Below, piece after piece: positions 24,799 to 33,500 of a stretch of 64,000 nucleotides of DNA; the first letter of the stretch is position 1, and every line of letters begins with the position of its first letter. Source of the stretch: Weissella confusa (lineage in GTDB: Bacteria > Bacillota > Bacilli > Lactobacillales > Lactobacillaceae). The position numbers and the translations under genes are program-made. A model generated the notes under the pieces. The model was given only the letters and a program-made list of their open reading frames with translations, was not told the origin of the DNA and ran no database searches. The stretch is taken from contig JACSZT010000008.1 in the NCBI GenBank assembly GCA_014332815.1, forward strand, positions 27,866 through 91,865, in the 5' to 3' direction.

Positions 24799-24812
24799 AG
24801 TAAGCGTTTTCA
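24799..24812. promoter_or_regulatory. cre-like site before the RpiR gene
   Basis: AGTAAGCGTTTTCA, one or two mismatches from the CcpA consensus, lies about 20 bases upstream of the start codon and downstream of an extended -10 (TGTTATGCT, 24783). Confidence 0.55.
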
Positions 24813-24829
24813 AAAAGTGGGGGGTTCAG

Positions 24830-25708
24830 ATGCTGATTAAGGATGCACTAGAAGATACAGAGCTTATGAGTGATTCTGAAAAAGAACTTGCTAGTTTCTT
24901 TTTGCAGGAACGTTTAGATGTGGTTGCCCTAACAGCTCGACAATTAGCAGCGTCTCTGTTTGTTTCACCTTCAACAGTGACACGTTTTTGTCAAAGATTA
25001 GGATTTTCTGGATTTCCGGATTTCAAAGATGCCTTCATTAAAGAGAAACAATATTTGGATCAGTCAGTAAAAGATGTGGATGTTAACAAGCCATTTAAAC
25101 GTGGGGATAGTATGTGGTCGGTAGCCAATGCCGTTCGACAAATGTACGCTGAAGTCTCGGAGGACACGCTTGGTTTACAAGATTATCGGGACTTAGAAAG
25201 GGCCAACGCCTTACTCGACAGGGCTGATCGGATATTTATATATTCTTCAGGGGATCACTTATTAATGGCTGAGTTATTTGCAAATAAGATGACCAGAGTT
25301 GGGCGGTTAGTTACGGTGATTGAACGAACAGACATGATGGAGTTTCAGATGCAACACACATCTGAACAGGATGTATTTATTCTGATTTCATATTCGGGTG
25401 AAACGCAATCACTATATCGGGTCTTAGACGCTATTTCGCGCTACAGTGTCAACATAATCGCCATTACATCATTTGGGAAGAACACCCTGTCCCGGGCGGC
25501 TGATATTGTGCTACCTATCAGCACACATGAACGACTAATTCAAAATTATGGTAATTTCAGTACAGGAATTGCGGTGAGCTATATTTTAGATGTACTTTAT
25601 GCTGATTATGTCTCATGCCATCTTGAGGCGGTTGAAAATAAGACGGTGATTGAACACCGTTATCAGGAACATCGATTTACGGATAATCCAATGATTGATG
25701 ATGAATAA
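24830..25708 (+). CDS. RpiR-family sugar-phosphate-responsive regulator
   Basis: The 292-residue protein combines an N-terminal RpiR helix-turn-helix (T-A-R-Q-L-A-A-S-L-F-V-S-P-S-T-V-T-R-F-C-Q-R-L-G-F-S-G-F, about residues 35-62) with a C-terminal SIS sugar-phosphate isomerase-like domain (I-F-I-Y-S-S-G-D-H and L-I-S-Y-S-G-E-T). The start was moved to the ATG after GTGGGGGG. It directly precedes the GH1 locus, so it likely senses a phosphorylated beta-glucoside or glucose 6-phosphate. Confidence 0.9.
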   Translation: MLIKDALEDTELMSDSEKELASFFLQERLDVVALTARQLAASLFVSPSTVTRFCQRLGFSGFPDFKDAFIKEKQYLDQSVKDVDVNKPFKRGDSMWSVANAVRQMYAEVSEDTLGLQDYRDLERANALLDRADRIFIYSSGDHLLMAELFANKMTRVGRLVTVIERTDMMEFQMQHTSEQDVFILISYSGETQSLYRVLDAISRYSVNIIAITSFGKNTLSRAADIVLPISTHERLIQNYGNFSTGIAVSYILDVLYADYVSCHLEAVENKTVIEHRYQEHRFTDNPMIDDE

Positions 25709-25716
25709 GAATTTGT

Positions 25717-25747
25717 AAGGGAATGATAGGCATTCCCTTATTTTTTT
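25717..25747 (+). terminator. Terminator after the RpiR gene
   Basis: AAGGGAATG, ATAGG loop, CATTCCCTT and a T-rich run. Confidence 0.8.
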
Positions 25748-25761
25748 GCAACAGTGTTGCA
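25747..25761. promoter_or_regulatory. Candidate RpiR operator
   Basis: The palindrome TGCAACA-G-TGTTGCA overlaps the -35 region of the GH1 promoter, and a further TTGCAACA half site lies at 25789-25796 after the -10. Confidence 0.55.
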
Positions 25762-25787
25762 GATGTTGTAACCGTTTTCTTTATAAT
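25757..25787 (+). promoter_or_regulatory. Promoter of the beta-glucoside operon
   Basis: TTGCAG (25757) and TATAAT (25782-25787) with a 19-base spacer. Confidence 0.5.
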
Positions 25788-25811
25788 TTTGCAACACCGT
25801 ACCAACTGGTA

Positions 25812-25825
25812 TGAAAGCGCTATCT
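25812..25825. promoter_or_regulatory. cre site of the beta-glucoside operon
   Basis: TGAAAGCGCTATCT lies downstream of the -10 box, so CcpA binding would block transcription. Confidence 0.65.
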
Positions 25826-25889
25826 TTTATGTGTTGTGCCTCGTTATACTTCTTTTTGCATCAAAATATTTAGCAATAAAGGAGATTAA

Positions 25890-27305
<1,416 letters not shown>

Positions 27306-27312
27306 GGCGTTT

Positions 27313-28092
27313 ATGCTGAATGTTTTGTACGTTGTTGCGACATTTATTGCAACGGTAATCGGAGCGTTGGCTGGGATTGGTGGTGGCATTGTACTAAAAG
27401 CAATGACAGATATATTCTCGCCAGATTCAGTACAAGTCATTAGCTTTTACACAACCGTTGTCGTCTTTACGATGTGTTTAGTATCGATTGTTAAGCAAAT
27501 TAAGTCGGGCTTTAAGTATGACTTGCCAATGTTGCTTGAAATTTCAGTGGGATCATTAGTTGGCGGTTATATAGGGGATAGCTTGTTGACGGTATTACTG
27601 CGTTATTTCCCTGAAAATAAAGTGCAGTTAACGCAGTCCATAATTTTGTTTTTGACGTTAATTTTTTTGATCATCTATACACGGGCGATGCCACAACGAA
27701 AGCATGTAGAAAAGCCACATTGGCTATCATCGTTTGGATTGGGGGTGTTTTTAGGGGCAATATCAATTTTTTTGGCCATCGGTGGCGGTCCGCTGAACGT
27801 CTCGTTATTGGTAATTTGTTTTGGTTTTACACTGCGTGACGCAGCAATTTATTCAATCGCAAGTATCTTTTTTTCACAGCTTTCTAAAATCTATACCATT
27901 GTGATGGCAAATGATTATAGCCGGTATGATTTAGGACTTGTTCCGTGGCTCGCGGTTATAGCGATTATCGGTGGTTATATTGGTACAACGTTAAGTCAAC
28001 ATTTGTCGATTAAAATGTTGGCGATTTTATATAACGTTTTCATGATTATGTTGGCCGTTCTAACATTGTTTAGTGTTGGTCGACATCTGTAA
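27313..28092 (+). CDS. TauE/SafE-family membrane permease
   Basis: The 259-residue protein has seven to eight membrane segments and the duplicated G-x-x-x-G-x-G-G-G segments (near residues 20-27 and 155-165) of the sulfite exporter TauE/SafE family. These carry organic or sulfur-containing anions. It lies seven bases after the GH1 gene within the operon. Its role in sugar use is unclear; it may export an acidic product or be a passenger. Confidence 0.8.
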   Translation: MLNVLYVVATFIATVIGALAGIGGGIVLKAMTDIFSPDSVQVISFYTTVVVFTMCLVSIVKQIKSGFKYDLPMLLEISVGSLVGGYIGDSLLTVLLRYFPENKVQLTQSIILFLTLIFLIIYTRAMPQRKHVEKPHWLSSFGLGVFLGAISIFLAIGGGPLNVSLLVICFGFTLRDAAIYSIASIFFSQLSKIYTIVMANDYSRYDLGLVPWLAVIAIIGGYIGTTLSQHLSIKMLAILYNVFMIMLAVLTLFSVGRHL

Positions 28093-28124
28093 AACAGGAA
28101 TTAATTTGGGGAGTAATGATTAAT

Positions 28125-29328
28125 ATGAATAAACATAGTTTTTGGTTTAAAGTAGCGTTGCTATCGATTGCAACGCTAACAAATGCGGCAGCAGCCGTCC
28201 AGGTAACCGTGCCATTGATTCATCAAACTTTGGGTGGGCACTCGCAAACGGACATTGAGTTATTGATGTCTGTGTCAAGTTTAGGTATTTTGATATTTGT
28301 TTTGTTGTCACCGCTTGTGACAAGATTAATAGGAAATAAACGAACAGTCGTTCTGGGGTTGTTGGTTTCGGTAATTGCGGGTGTTACACCGATGTTTACC
28401 GAGAACTATACGATTATTCTAGCGAGCCGTTTTCTATTTGGCGCCGGTGTCGGATTATTTAATTCGTTATCATTCTCATTAATTTCGATGTATTACACGG
28501 GTCATGAGCGTGATGCCTTGATTGGCTATCGAGATGCGGCTGCAGCGATGGTAACAACTTTGCTGACGTGGGTCGTTGGATTCCTAATGGGCGGTGGTTG
28601 GCACGCCGCGTTTGGTGTGTACGCGCTTGGAGCAATCCCATTGGTCTTGTTTGGTTTGTTAGTACCTGATAATACACCAGTGGTTGAGGAAGAGCATGTC
28701 ACTGCGAGTGGTCATGTCCGCGTAAATGGGGCGATGATTTTTTCAGCAGTATTTGCATTCTTCTGGTTTACGGCATACTTTGGTATCACGGTAAAAATGG
28801 CACCGGTATTTGCCTGAGCGAGGTTATGGAACAGCTGCGGATGCCAGCTTTGTCACGGGACTTGTAACAGCATTTCAATTCTTGTCTTCATTGTTATTTG
28901 GCCAGATTAAGCGTTTGTTAGGGCGCTACTCGATTGCGATTGGCGCAACATTAGCAATGGCGATGGTGTTCATCTTGATTCAGAGTCAGTCACTTATCGT
29001 ATCAGCTGTAGCCGTTGCTGGTTACGGATTTGCGTTTGGTATGGTTATGCCAGGAATCTTTAGTAATTTAGCAGCTGAGACAAACGCGGTCTCACAGACG
29101 TTAGGATCAACAATGATGTTGGTGGGGATCAACGTTGGTGTGTCAGCAAGCCCATATGTGCTTAAGGCATTGAACGGTTGGTTTAATCAAACAAGTGAAA
29201 TTGCTAATTACGTGATTATTAGCTTTATGTTATTGTTATTAGCCATTGTAGCCTTTATGAAGGCCGCAATTCGCTATGAGCGTCATACTGATAAATTGGG
29301 TGAGACAGCTCGTGAAGGAAAGGGATAA
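28125..29328 (+). pseudogene. MFS transporter broken by a one-base frameshift
   Basis: Two adjacent frames code for the two halves of one 12-segment transporter. The first runs from the ATG after GGGGAG to a stop at 28815. The second continues in the +1 frame from 28810 (PERGYGTAADASFVTG) to 29328. Removing one T of the run at 28809-28811 joins them as ...KMAPVLPERGYG.... The protein is paralogous to the disrupted MFS at 22.5 kb. It lies between TauE/SafE and the ROK kinase and was probably the beta-glucoside importer. Confidence 0.85.
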
Positions 29329-29330
29329 AC

Positions 29331-30233
29331 ATGGAAAATCATTATTTGGCCGTCGATGTCGGTGGTACCAAAGTTAAATATGGTTTAGTTAATCATAGTG
29401 GGGAATTGGTTGAACGTGGTAATCAACCAACGAATCGGCAAAATTTAAAGTCATTTGTTGCGCAATTACAGGCGATTATCGCATTGTATCATGACGATAT
29501 TCGAGGTGTTGGTATTAGCTTGCCGGTGCGTGTCAATCATGACACTAGCACTATTCACGCCGGAGTGATGTGGTCGTTTTTAGATGGCGTCGACTTAAAG
29601 AAGGCGTTGCAATTAGATTTGCCATTAGCTATTGAAAATGATGGGAAAGCCGCTGCGCTTGCTGAACTATGGGTAGGTGAGTTAAAAGGGGTCGCGAATG
29701 GTTTAGCACTGGTTCTTGGAACAGGTGTTGGTGGTGGTTTTGTAATTAACGGGCAGTTACATTACGGTGCTCATTATGAAGCTGGTGAATTGTCATTTAT
29801 TTACCATAACATTACCACAGATCGTGTGTCGCGATTTGGGTTTAGCGGGTCAGCTGTTGAGATGATTAAGGAAATCGCGACTGAATTAGAGTTGCCGGAC
29901 GTTCATGATGGAGAAAAAGTATTTGAGTTCATCAACGCTGGTTATCCGCAAGCTACGCGCATTTTTAATCAATATGCGCAGACAATTGCGTTGCAGATTC
30001 AAAATTTGCAAGCAACGGTTGATATTGAACGTGTCGTGATCGGTGGTGGTATTTCAGCCCAACCGATTGTCACGGCAACTATTCGTGAAGCATACGAGTC
30101 TTTTTACAATGGGAATCCGTATATTAATCGCATGATTAGTCATGTCGATATTGTGCCCGGTAAATTCGGCAATGATGCTAATTTGTATGGTTCGATTTAC
30201 CGTTTGCTACTTGAACTAAATCAAGAAGCTTAA
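29331..30233 (+). CDS. ROK-family sugar kinase, possible beta-glucoside kinase
   Basis: The 300-residue protein has the ROK phosphate-1 motif A-V-D-V-G-G-T-K-V-K at residues 7-16, E-N-D-G-K-A-A-A-L-A-E (about residues 102-112; Asp is the catalytic base) and G-T-G-V-G-G-G. It lacks the Cys-rich zinc motif of glucokinases and NagC-type proteins. In this operon, with a phospho-beta-glucosidase and no PTS, a BglK-like role in phosphorylating imported beta-glucosides fits; glucokinase activity is the alternative. It starts two bases after the MFS stop. Confidence 0.85.
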   Translation: MENHYLAVDVGGTKVKYGLVNHSGELVERGNQPTNRQNLKSFVAQLQAIIALYHDDIRGVGISLPVRVNHDTSTIHAGVMWSFLDGVDLKKALQLDLPLAIENDGKAAALAELWVGELKGVANGLALVLGTGVGGGFVINGQLHYGAHYEAGELSFIYHNITTDRVSRFGFSGSAVEMIKEIATELELPDVHDGEKVFEFINAGYPQATRIFNQYAQTIALQIQNLQATVDIERVVIGGGISAQPIVTATIREAYESFYNGNPYINRMISHVDIVPGKFGNDANLYGSIYRLLLELNQEA

Positions 30234-30238
30234 TATGA

Positions 30239-30269
30239 GTGCTAATCGGTGCGATTCCGATTAGCATTA
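30239..30269 (+). terminator. Terminator of the beta-glucoside operon
   Basis: TGCTAATCGG, seven-base loop, CCGATTAGCA and TTATT. Confidence 0.8.
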
Positions 30270-30384
30270 TTGCGGCTAGCCGCAACTGAGGGAGTACTAG
30301 CGTATGCTTGTCTTTCACAATCTCAAATTAAAATATCAACAAATATATGGTTTTTTCTTATAACTATAGAGTATTCCCTCAGAA

Positions 30385-30424
30385 GAAAGCAGACATACCT
30401 GATTTTTGGTGTGTCTGCTTTTTG
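30385..30424 (+). terminator. Second terminator-like hairpin
   Basis: AAAGCAGACA and TGTGTCTGCTTTTT in an otherwise empty 350-base intergenic stretch. Confidence 0.65.
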
Positions 30425-30518
30425 CTATTTCATAATTAAGATTAAATAACTTATTTGTTAGCTGTCGTCAAAAGTAATTCGTATGTAGGTGCGTGTGTTG
30501 GGAAACAGTTCGTAACAA

Positions 30519-30532
30519 TTGTACTAGTACAA
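30519..30532. promoter_or_regulatory. Perfect 14-base palindrome
   Basis: TTGTACTAGTACAA stands about 100 bases before the AhpD-like gene, in the region expected to hold its promoter. It may be an operator for a redox or MarR-type regulator not encoded next to it. Confidence 0.45.
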
Positions 30533-30619
30533 CGATGTAAGCATTTCTGACAAATATGATGGTTATAAAATGTGATGGTAGTAGACTTTAGCGTAGAGCA
30601 GTATGTTGAGGAGGCAGAA

Positions 30620-30937
30620 ATGAATCGTACAGAACTAAATGATTTGATGAAGGCTAATGACCCGTTCTTTGAACAATTCTCCGCAATGGATGACGAAGTA
30701 TATGCTGATGGTGCAATTCCAAAGCGCTATAAAGAATTAACGGGATTATCAATTTCAATCGCGACCCGTTGTGATGAGTGCGTCGATTTTCACCTTGGAA
30801 ATTGTATTGAATTAGGTATATCTTTGGATGAAATCAAAGACGCAATCAAGATGGGTGTAATTGGTGGCGGTTCAATTACTTATCCGCAGGCACGCAGAGC
30901 TTATGGTAATTTACAAGATGGTGGATTGATTAAATAA
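30620..30937 (+). CDS. AhpD-like carboxymuconolactone decarboxylase family protein
   Basis: The 105-residue helical protein keeps the AhpD active-site signature C-D-E-C-V-D-F-H (about residues 49-56), so peroxidase or disulfide-reductase activity is plausible. This differs from the CMD protein at 6.2 kb, which lacks the cysteines. GAGGAGG precedes the chosen ATG. It is a single gene followed by a very small membrane protein. Confidence 0.85.
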   Translation: MNRTELNDLMKANDPFFEQFSAMDDEVYADGAIPKRYKELTGLSISIATRCDECVDFHLGNCIELGISLDEIKDAIKMGVIGGGSITYPQARRAYGNLQDGGLIK

Positions 30938-31100
30938 GCATGTGAAGGGGCCACTAAAATTGTTAGCCTTTCTCAGATGTTTTGGAGTTAGTCCAGCGAT
31001 TGGTAACTATCCCGCAATTGATTGGAACAGAACACCGTCAGAAGATAAGTGCTTAAAGATTACCTTTTTTAAACATGAGTATCAAATAAGGGAGCGTGTT

Positions 31101-31226
31101 ATGTCTAAAATAAGCGAATTTATTACTGAGTCAAAGTTCACTCCAGAAGTAATCGCAGCAATTGTACTTCTAGGACTATTTATTGCTGGGTTTGGCTTTG
31201 GTGTGTGGGTTGGGCTTCCTAACTAA
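31101..31226 (+). CDS. 41-residue single-span membrane protein
   Basis: The tiny protein has a short acidic and polar N-terminus and one hydrophobic helix (about residues 17-37) rich in Gly and Phe. GGGAGCG stands eight bases before the ATG and a terminator follows at 31252, which supports expression. Function unknown; small one-span proteins often modulate larger membrane proteins. Confidence 0.5.
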   Translation: MSKISEFITESKFTPEVIAAIVLLGLFIAGFGFGVWVGLPN

Positions 31227-31251
31227 AATAATTAATTAGAATACTATAGAA

Positions 31252-31296
31252 AAACATCCGGTTAATGACCTTATTTAGGTTGTTGATCGGATTTTT
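31252..31296 (+). terminator. Terminator
   Basis: ATCCG-GT-TAAT-ACCT pairs imperfectly with AGGT-TGAT-CGGAT, followed by TTTTTG. Confidence 0.6.
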
Positions 31297-31345
31297 GTGT
31301 TGTTAACAGTATTCAATTCACCTATATCATTTATGTAAAACATGT

Positions 31346-31374
31346 TTGATAAAATGTAAAAACAATTTTACAAT
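31346..31374 (+). promoter_or_regulatory. Promoter and operator of the leaderless XRE gene
   Basis: TTGATA (31346-31351), a 17-base spacer and TACAAT (31369-31374). The dyad TGTAAAA-ACAA-TTTTACA (31355-31372) covers spacer and -10. Transcription would start at about the A of the ATG. Confidence 0.7.
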
Positions 31375-31380
31375 AAATCC

Positions 31381-31578
31381 ATGGAAAATAAGATTAAGTT
31401 ATTAAGAACACAGCAAGGACTATCGCAGGAAAAGTTAGCAATAGCAACTGGTGTCACGCGCCAAACTATTAATGCTATTGAGGCAGCAAAATATGATCCG
31501 TCACTTGCATTAGCATTTTCGTTAGCTAAAGTTTTAGAGACAACCGTTGATGATCTTTTTGGAGGGAATTATGATTAA
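31381..31578 (+). CDS. Small XRE-family regulator
   Basis: The 65-residue protein is a stand-alone helix-turn-helix of the YozG/Cro type (I-K-L-L-R-T-Q-Q-G-L-S-Q-E-K-L-A, then T-G-V-T-R-Q-T-I-N-A-I-E-A-A-K-Y-D-P-S-L). No ribosome site precedes the ATG, and the -10 box ends six bases before it, so a leaderless mRNA is likely. The dyad over the promoter suggests autorepression. It overlaps the following membrane-protein gene by eight bases. A second pair of this kind lies at 52.4 kb. Confidence 0.85.
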   Translation: MENKIKLLRTQQGLSQEKLAIATGVTRQTINAIEAAKYDPSLALAFSLAKVLETTVDDLFGGNYD

Positions 31579-32038
31579 TACGAAGTTATTCACGTTGAAG
31601 ACTGCAATCTTTCGAACGGCCTTAGCACTCATTCTTGGTGTATTAGCTTGGCAAATTGTATTGCAGGAATCGGGAAGTGTTTACGTGATTATTGCGGAGG
31701 CATTATTGTTCGGCTGGTATCAAAAGAGTACCGGTGTTAGTTTAACAGGTAAAAAAGGGAGTGCATTTAATTTAGATATTATGTCTGTGATGTCAGATGA
31801 TCCGCACAACGATGAACGAGAGCTAAACAACATGATTCGAGCTCATTTAGCAGCATCACGAGTTTTGTATATAATGTTTGTTTTGTATTTAGTAGAGATA
31901 ATTGTTGTTGGATTGTTTATGGCAGGTCTTTCGAAGGTGATGATCATAGACCTATCTATTGGCTATGTACTGCTCACCTTGATTGTTATGGCATGGACGA
32001 ATTATTTTGCATACCGGTATTTTGATGAAAATTTTTAA
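31571..32038 (+). CDS. Membrane protein paired with XRE regulator
   Basis: The 155-residue protein has four hydrophobic segments (about residues 12-27, 32-48, 95-115, 121-140) with a polar cytoplasmic loop between the second and third. The ATG after GGAGGG is used. It resembles in layout, more than in sequence, the DUF3278-like protein at 52.6 kb. XRE plus small membrane protein pairs are common in Firmicutes; their signal is unknown. Confidence 0.65.
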   Translation: MINTKLFTLKTAIFRTALALILGVLAWQIVLQESGSVYVIIAEALLFGWYQKSTGVSLTGKKGSAFNLDIMSVMSDDPHNDERELNNMIRAHLAASRVLYIMFVLYLVEIIVVGLFMAGLSKVMIIDLSIGYVLLTLIVMAWTNYFAYRYFDENF

Positions 32039-32122
32039 TCATATTACGTTGAACGGTAATAAATTGTTCGAGCGAATAGTCATCTGTTGATAACGGACAT
32101 TCAAAGTAGAGTTACTATCACC

Positions 32123-32181
32123 AACATAAAAACAGCCTGACGACCACTTCTTTACGTGATCAGCAGGCTGTTTTTATGTTG
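32123..32181 (+). terminator. Terminator, bidirectional type
   Basis: AACATAAAAACAGCCTG pairs perfectly with CAGGCTGTTTTTATGTT around a 25-base loop that holds a second stem. Confidence 0.8.
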
Positions 32182-32199
32182 TTAAGGATTTACAATTGG

Positions 32200-32213
32200 T
32201 GTAAACGGTTTTG
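32200..32213. promoter_or_regulatory. cre/LacI-operator-like site
   Basis: TGTAAACGGTTTTG, close to the CcpA consensus, lies 92 bases before the LacI-family gene. It could serve CcpA or the LacI protein itself. Confidence 0.4.
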
Positions 32214-32304
32214 CTCTCATCTATTGATTTAAGTGGTAAAATTTAGCAAATAATAGCTAAACCATTGCGTGGGTTTCTTTATTCATGACTGATAGGAGAT
32301 GAAC

Positions 32305-33321
32305 ATGGCAAGTATTCAAGACATTGCAACGTTGGCCGGGGTGTCGAAGGCGACAGTTTCCAGAATTTTAAATCAGGATCCCAATTTTTCAGTTTCTGAG
32401 GTTACCAGAAATCGAGTTTGGCAAGTTGCTAATCAGCTCCATTATAAATTAGCTAATGTAGCTACCCGCAATCATCAAGATAAGTTGCATTTAGCAATGA
32501 TTACAGCCTTAACGGCACAGGAAGAATTAGCCGGTTCATATTTCCAAGAAATCATCGCAGGTATGAATGAACAAGCCAATCGTTGGGGAATGAAGATTGC
32601 AGATCGAATAAGACTTCCAGTAACTGATGAAATTGATTGGCAAAATTTATCGGTCTATGGTGCCGTTCTCGTTGTCGGCGTGCTGACGGACGATGTGTTA
32701 GCAAAAATTTACAAGTACAATAAGAATATCGTAATTGTTGATGACAGTCGTATTTTCGAAAACTATGATGTCATTCGAAATGATTTTGGTCGGCAAACTA
32801 AGCATTTATTAGACCTGCTTTCTGAAAAAGGTCACCAACGAATTGCGTTTGTTGGCGGACAAACACATTTAGTTGGGGCAACTCAAAGCGAGCAACACAA
32901 TATGCTAGATGTTCGTCATCAAGCGTATTTAGAGTGGATGTTGTTGCACCGTTTAGAAAATTATACGCAGACATATATCACTGAATGGACGTCCGAGGGG
33001 GCGATGCAGGCGACCAAAAAACTTCTCCAAGAAGGGAAACGACCAACCGCAATAATGGCAAGCAGTGATATACAAGCGATTGGTGTTTATCGTGCGATTC
33101 AAGAAATGAATTACAAGATTCCGGATGATATTGCGGTGGTTAGTTTTGATGGCATTGATACTTCGGCATATCTTTATCCATCGTTAACGAGTGTGCGACC
33201 AGCCGCAAAGGAAATCGGCAAGGAAGCTATTAATTTAGCACGTGAAAAATTAGTAGGTGATCGAGAGTCAGCAATTCAATTAACGATTAATTCAAAAGTA
33301 TTGCTAAGAGAAAGTATCTAA
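32305..33321 (+). CDS. LacI/GalR-family regulator of the alpha-galactoside locus
   Basis: The 338-residue protein has the LacI headpiece (I-Q-D-I-A-T-L-A-G-V-S-K-A-T-V-S-R-I-L-N, residues 4-23) and a full periplasmic-binding-type sensor domain. It ends with the usual S-L-T-S-V-R-P-A-A-x-E-I-G-K-E-A segment. The second ATG (32305) has better spacing to TAGGAG than the first. It lies before the LacS-like permease and GH36 genes, so it presumably represses them in the absence of galactosides. Confidence 0.88.
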   Translation: MASIQDIATLAGVSKATVSRILNQDPNFSVSEVTRNRVWQVANQLHYKLANVATRNHQDKLHLAMITALTAQEELAGSYFQEIIAGMNEQANRWGMKIADRIRLPVTDEIDWQNLSVYGAVLVVGVLTDDVLAKIYKYNKNIVIVDDSRIFENYDVIRNDFGRQTKHLLDLLSEKGHQRIAFVGGQTHLVGATQSEQHNMLDVRHQAYLEWMLLHRLENYTQTYITEWTSEGAMQATKKLLQEGKRPTAIMASSDIQAIGVYRAIQEMNYKIPDDIAVVSFDGIDTSAYLYPSLTSVRPAAKEIGKEAINLAREKLVGDRESAIQLTINSKVLLRESI

Positions 33322-33347
33322 ATAATAACTGTATTGATTGATCGAGA

Positions 33348-33386
33348 AGATCTGGGGCAAAGTATTAATTTGTCCCGGGTCTTTTT
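33348..33386 (+). terminator. Terminator after the LacI gene
   Basis: AGATC-GGG-CAAA and TTTG-CCC-GGTCT pair with minor mismatches, followed by TTTTT. Confidence 0.65.
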
Positions 33387-33409
33387 AATTTACGAGTTGC
33401 ATAACTAAA

Positions 33410-33423
33410 TGTAAGCGTTTACA
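33410..33423. promoter_or_regulatory. Perfect cre palindrome before lacS
   Basis: TGTAAGCGTTTACA, a full match to the CcpA site, 78 bases before the permease start. Confidence 0.75.
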
Positions 33424-33500
33424 ATTTAAGTTAGTAAACAAGTAAACGAATTTTGAAGACGCTTGTTGCTATTAAAATAAGCCTTGGGGGGTAAGGTACG

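Noticed and set aside
30249-30449. 66-codon frame after the ROK kinase gene
   Set aside because: Overlaps two terminators and has no ribosome site.
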